From Acinetobacter haemolyticus (GTDB lineage Bacteria; Pseudomonadota; Gammaproteobacteria; Pseudomonadales; Moraxellaceae), in contig NZ_OVCN01000011.1 of the NCBI RefSeq assembly GCF_900406815.1, positions 62,001-126,000 of the forward strand: a stretch of 64,000 nt of DNA. The letters run 5' to 3'. The number at the start of each line of letters is the position of its first letter. Position 1 is the first letter of the stretch. The position numbers and the translations under genes are program-made. Shown piece after piece: positions 61,463-64,000 of this stretch. The notes under the pieces are model-generated. The model had not been told where the DNA came from and ran no database searches. It saw only the letters and a program-made list of their open reading frames with translations.

Positions 61463-62143
61463 CTAGTTGGTATAACGCGTAGGATCCGCAATACCTGCTT
61501 CGATAAAACCTTGTTGACGTAAACGGCAACTGTCGCATTTGCCACATGCACGTCCTTGAGCATCTGCTTGGTAGCAGGATACCGTTTGACTATAGTCTAC
61601 GCCATGTTCGATACCTAAGCGTATAATATTCGCTTTGGATAAATGTAACAAAGGTGTTTCAATCTTAAGTGGTTTTCCTTCAACGCCAGCTTTTGTTGCA
61701 AGACGAGCCAGATTGGCAAAAGCGTCAATAAATTCTGGGCGACAGTCAGGATATCCTGAATAATCAACAGCATTGACTCCGATCACGATGGCTTCAGCAT
61801 CAAAAACTTCAGCAGCAGCGAGGGCATAAGACAAGAAAATCGTGTTACGTGCTGGAACATAAGTTACAGGAATGCCTTCTTGTAATTGCTCAGGCACATC
61901 AATGTTATGATCTGTAAGTGCTGAACCGCCAAGATTACCTAAATCAATATTAATGACACGATGCTCGACACCTGCACGTTGTGCGAGTGTTTTAGCCGCA
62001 TCTAATTCTGTAGTAGAACGTTGACCGTACATAAAACTGATAGCAACACAATCATAACGCGCTTGTGCCCAAGCGAGACATGTTGTTGAGTCTAAGCCAC
62101 CAGACAATAATACGATGGCACGAGAACGCATATTATTTTCCAT
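61463..62143 (-). CDS. queC: 7-cyano-7-deazaguanine synthase QueC
   Basis: An ATP-dependent enzyme that turns 7-carboxy-7-deazaguanine and ammonia into preQ0, on the path to queuosine. It is 226 aa. The PP-loop is SGGLDST (14-20). [19 protein letters not shown] is a family block, and the zinc Cys are in [22 protein letters not shown] (four Cys). Start at 62143 has AGG upstream; an internal ATG four codons later (MRSR) is also possible. It is downstream of queE by 63 bp, as a queE-queC set. Confidence 0.95.
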   Translation of the reverse strand: MENNMRSRAIVLLSGGLDSTTCLAWAQARYDCVAISFMYGQRSTTELDAAKTLAQRAGVEHRVINIDLGNLGGSALTDHNIDVPEQLQEGIPVTYVPARNTIFLSYALAAAEVFDAEAIVIGVNAVDYSGYPDCRPEFIDAFANLARLATKAGVEGKPLKIETPLLHLSKANIIRLGIEHGVDYSQTVSCYQADAQGRACGKCDSCRLRQQGFIEAGIADPTRYTN

Positions 62144-62206
62144 GATTCAACCTAAAAATATTGATTGAGAACGGGTGTGGAAGTCACACAAACCCTTTCT
62201 AAAATT

Positions 62207-62917
62207 TTAACGACCTGATTCATCGTTCCAGAGCAGTTTATGTAACTGAAGTTGGAATCGAACAGGGAGATGGTCGTCTAAAATCCACTGAGCCAAATCA
62301 CGTGCTATAGCAGGGAGGGCAACAGCGCCTTTTTCAACAGCAAAAGCTGGTGAGAACCAAACTGTACTCACTTTATCTTGCAGTTGGAATTGTTCAAGTT
62401 GTTGTCTAGACCATTCATAGTCAGCACGATTACAAATCACAAATTTGATTTGATCATGTTGGGTTAAATAGTCGAGATTGGTCAGCAAATTACGATGATC
62501 TTCTTTAGATGTCGGTGTTTTTAAATCAAGGACTTTAGAAACACGTGGATCAACTTTAGATACATCCAAGGCGCCACTTGTTTCAAGAGATACTTGAAAA
62601 CCTAAATCACATAACCGCTGTAATAATATTAAGCAATTGGGTTGGGCAAGAGGTTCACCCCCAGTGACACAGATATACGGGGTTTTGTATTGGCTTGCTG
62701 TTTCGATGATATGTTCTAGTGATAAACGTTCACCCCCTTCAAAGGAGTACGTGGTATCACAATAACTACAACGTAATGGACAGCCTGTTAAACGAATAAA
62801 AACTGTTGGCAAACCAAAAGTATTCGCTTCGCCTTGCAAAGAGTAAAAGATCTCCGTGATGCGTAAACCAGCCGCAGGATCAGAGACAGGGATTGCCGAA
62901 GAACGTAAGGACGCCAT
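62207..62917 (-). CDS. queE: 7-carboxy-7-deazaguanine synthase QueE
   Basis: A radical SAM enzyme that converts 6-carboxytetrahydropterin to 7-carboxy-7-deazaguanine, in queuosine precursor synthesis. It is 236 aa. The cluster motif CPLRCSYC gives Cys46, Cys50 and Cys53 (CX3CX2C). ITEIFYSLQGEANTFGLPTVFIRLTG is a QueE-type N-terminus, and YICVTGGEPLAQPNC supplies the SAM-binding GGEP. It is upstream of queC; dapD is upstream of it across a terminator and hairpins. No preQ1 riboswitch was recognised in its leader. Confidence 0.94.
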   Translation of the reverse strand: MASLRSSAIPVSDPAAGLRITEIFYSLQGEANTFGLPTVFIRLTGCPLRCSYCDTTYSFEGGERLSLEHIIETASQYKTPYICVTGGEPLAQPNCLILLQRLCDLGFQVSLETSGALDVSKVDPRVSKVLDLKTPTSKEDHRNLLTNLDYLTQHDQIKFVICNRADYEWSRQQLEQFQLQDKVSTVWFSPAFAVEKGAVALPAIARDLAQWILDDHLPVRFQLQLHKLLWNDESGR

Positions 62918-62959
62918 AAATAGTTACCACGAAACAGTTGCTACAGAAGCAGCAGGCTA

Positions 62960-63001
62960 CATAAAAAACAAAATCTCTACGACCATGACTGATCGTAGAG
63001 A
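62960..63001 (-). terminator. Terminator after dapD
   Basis: On the minus strand, TCTCTACGA-tcagtcatgg-TCGTAGAGA (9-bp stem) is followed by TTTTGTTTTTT. It ends the dapD transcript about 50 bp past the stop. Confidence 0.88.
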
Positions 63002-63004
63002 CGA

Positions 63005-63039
63005 GGAGCCACTAAAGCTCCGAGGAACTATCAAGTTCC
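63005..63039 (-). repeat. Two tandem small hairpins before the dapD terminator
   Basis: Reading the minus strand: GGAAC-ttgata-GTTCC, TC, GGAGC-tttagtg-GCTCC, TC, then the terminator stem. Each hairpin has a 5-bp stem; the regular TC spacing is unusual. They could form a structured 3' end of the dapD mRNA or a small RNA. Confidence 0.55.
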
Positions 63040-63053
63040 GTATATATTACAAA

Positions 63054-63875
63054 TTAGTCAGCGCGTAATAAATCGTTCAAGCTGGTTTTTGCACGAGTTT
63101 TTGCATCAACTTTTTTCACGATGATCGCAGCATATAGGCTGTAGGTACCACATTTTGATGGAAGGCTACCTGCAACGACCACAGAGCCAGCTGGTACACG
63201 ACCATAATGAACTTCACCAGTTTCACGATCAAAGATTTTGGTTGATTGACCAATGAAAACACCCATTGAAATCACAGAACCTTCTTCAACGATCACGCCT
63301 TCAACGATTTCAGAGCGTGCACCGATAAAACAGTTATCTTCAATAATAGTCGGGTTAGCTTGTAATGGTTCTAAAACACCACCAATCCCAACACCACCTG
63401 ATAAGTGAACATTTTTACCGATTTGAGCGCATGAACCAACAGTTGCCCATGTATCAACCATGGTACCTTCGTCAACATATGCACCAATATTTACATAAGA
63501 TGGCATCAATACGACATTTTTCGCTTGGAAGCTACCACGACGGGCAACAGCAGGAGGAACAACACGTACACCCGCAGCTTTAAACTGTTCTTCAGTCCAA
63601 CCTGAGTATTTGGTCGCTACCTTGTCATAGAACTGTAGATCACATGCTTCGATAGGTTGGTTGTCATTGAGTTTAAACGAAAGTAAAACTGCTTTTTTTA
63701 ACCACTGATGAACCACCCATTCACCATCGATCTTTTCAGCAACGCGAAGTGAGCCATTGTCTAATCCAGTTAATGCTTCTTCTACAGCTTGACGAATTTC
63801 TGTAGGGCAGTCCGCTGCGCTAAAGTTGGCACGGTCTTCAAATGCTTGCTCGATGATTGTAGAAAGCTGAGACAT
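63054..63875 (-). CDS. dapD: Tetrahydrodipicolinate N-succinyltransferase
   Basis: This enzyme succinylates tetrahydrodipicolinate, a step on the way to DAP and lysine. It is 273 aa. The N-terminal helical domain (about 1-100) precedes a left-handed beta-helix of hexapeptide repeats (about 110-240): [25 protein letters not shown] (in part), [25 protein letters not shown] (in part). A C-terminal [23 protein letters not shown] follows. AAGGAAG lies before the ATG. It is followed by paired hairpins and a terminator. It complements lysA and dapF at the other end of the window. Confidence 0.97.
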   Translation of the reverse strand: MSQLSTIIEQAFEDRANFSAADCPTEIRQAVEEALTGLDNGSLRVAEKIDGEWVVHQWLKKAVLLSFKLNDNQPIEACDLQFYDKVATKYSGWTEEQFKAAGVRVVPPAVARRGSFQAKNVVLMPSYVNIGAYVDEGTMVDTWATVGSCAQIGKNVHLSGGVGIGGVLEPLQANPTIIEDNCFIGARSEIVEGVIVEEGSVISMGVFIGQSTKIFDRETGEVHYGRVPAGSVVVAGSLPSKCGTYSLYAAIIVKKVDAKTRAKTSLNDLLRAD

Positions 63876-64000
63876 GATCTTCCTTCTTCCAAAAAAAATT
63901 TTAAAGATTTTACACTAATTTGATCGAAGAATCTTTGAAAAAAGTCGTTACAATAAATTGTTGGAATTTTATGCAATAAATTTGTCATAAAATGAAATAT
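63876..64000 (-). promoter_or_regulatory. Upstream region of dapD
   Basis: AT-rich DNA upstream of the dapD start. On the minus strand a TG-TAAAAT hexamer (63907-63912) could be an extended -10; no good -35 is visible at 17 bp. No gene is evident up to the window edge. Confidence 0.35.

Noticed and set aside
62918..63053. A preQ1 riboswitch in front of queE-queC.
   Set aside because: The spacer shows a dapD terminator and small hairpins. The characteristic preQ1-I loop and A-rich tail are not present.
1..64000. tRNA, rRNA and insertion-sequence genes.
   Set aside because: No tRNA cloverleaf, rRNA-like stretch, transposase frame or flanking terminal repeats were recognised in any spacer.

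Overview
The window looks like an ordinary chromosomal segment of an Acinetobacter species (Gammaproteobacteria, Moraxellaceae). The evidence is low G+C with AT-rich spacers, Acinetobacter-like proteins throughout, a single LolC/E-type permease next to lolD instead of a lolCDE trio, an NadM-type adenylyltransferase, and the ruvAB-ybgC-tolQRAB-pal block typical of gammaproteobacteria. No rRNA, tRNA, CRISPR array, insertion sequence, prophage or plasmid gene is visible. Most of the window is core genome.

Region by region: 1-3.6 kb holds the end of lysA, dapF, a small alpha/beta hydrolase, a LysE-type exporter and xerC. 4-5.7 kb is etfB-etfA with a strong terminator. 5.9-9.8 kb has an unknown membrane protein behind a perfect palindrome, then gyrA. 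9.8-14.7 kb (minus strand) is a four-gene export operon: TolC-like, HlyD-like and two ABC-2 permeases, with no ATPase gene. 15-19.5 kb has serC, two unknown genes, a YaiI-type protein, a DMT transporter and a PilZ protein. 19.5-26 kb carries the lipoprotein release system (lolC/F, lolD), comEC, a lipid A acyltransferase-like gene and an SppA-like protease. 26-30.8 kb has an alpha/beta hydrolase, purM-purN, an AI-2E-type permease and hda.

30.9-36.7 kb is the most accessory-like part: two tandem secreted CSLREA proteins with GlyGly-CTERM-like tails, then an ECF sigma operon (sigma factor, one-TM probable anti-sigma, DUF3106 protein). 36.8-39 kb has an RNA methyltransferase, fbp and a small acidic protein. 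39-46.6 kb is pal-tolB-tolA-tolR-tolQ-ybgC, an intruding lipoprotein gene, ruvB and ruvA. tolA contains a striking nested 24-bp/120-bp tandem repeat. 46.7-52.2 kb has a dGTPase-like gene and purL. 52.2-53.7 kb is a small AT-rich island with an unknown gene, a DUF3885-like gene and an unlisted 41-codon membrane peptide. 53.8-59.6 kb has NIF3-like, nitroreductase, enoyl-CoA hydratase, nadM, a LysR regulator divergent from a GST/tautomerase/NTF2 operon, a VOC protein and a CAP-domain lipoprotein. 59.7-64 kb has bcp, a Dph6-like PP-loop protein, a Cys-containing secreted protein, queC, queE and dapD.

Functional themes: lysine/peptidoglycan precursor synthesis (lysA, dapF, dapD), purine synthesis (purM, purN, purL), queuosine precursor synthesis (queC, queE), envelope maintenance (Tol-Pal, Lol, lipid A acylation, TolC-type export), chromosome maintenance (gyrA, xerC, ruvAB, hda) and DNA uptake (comEC). 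All functional calls rest on reading motifs, lengths and gene order by eye. No database search was run.
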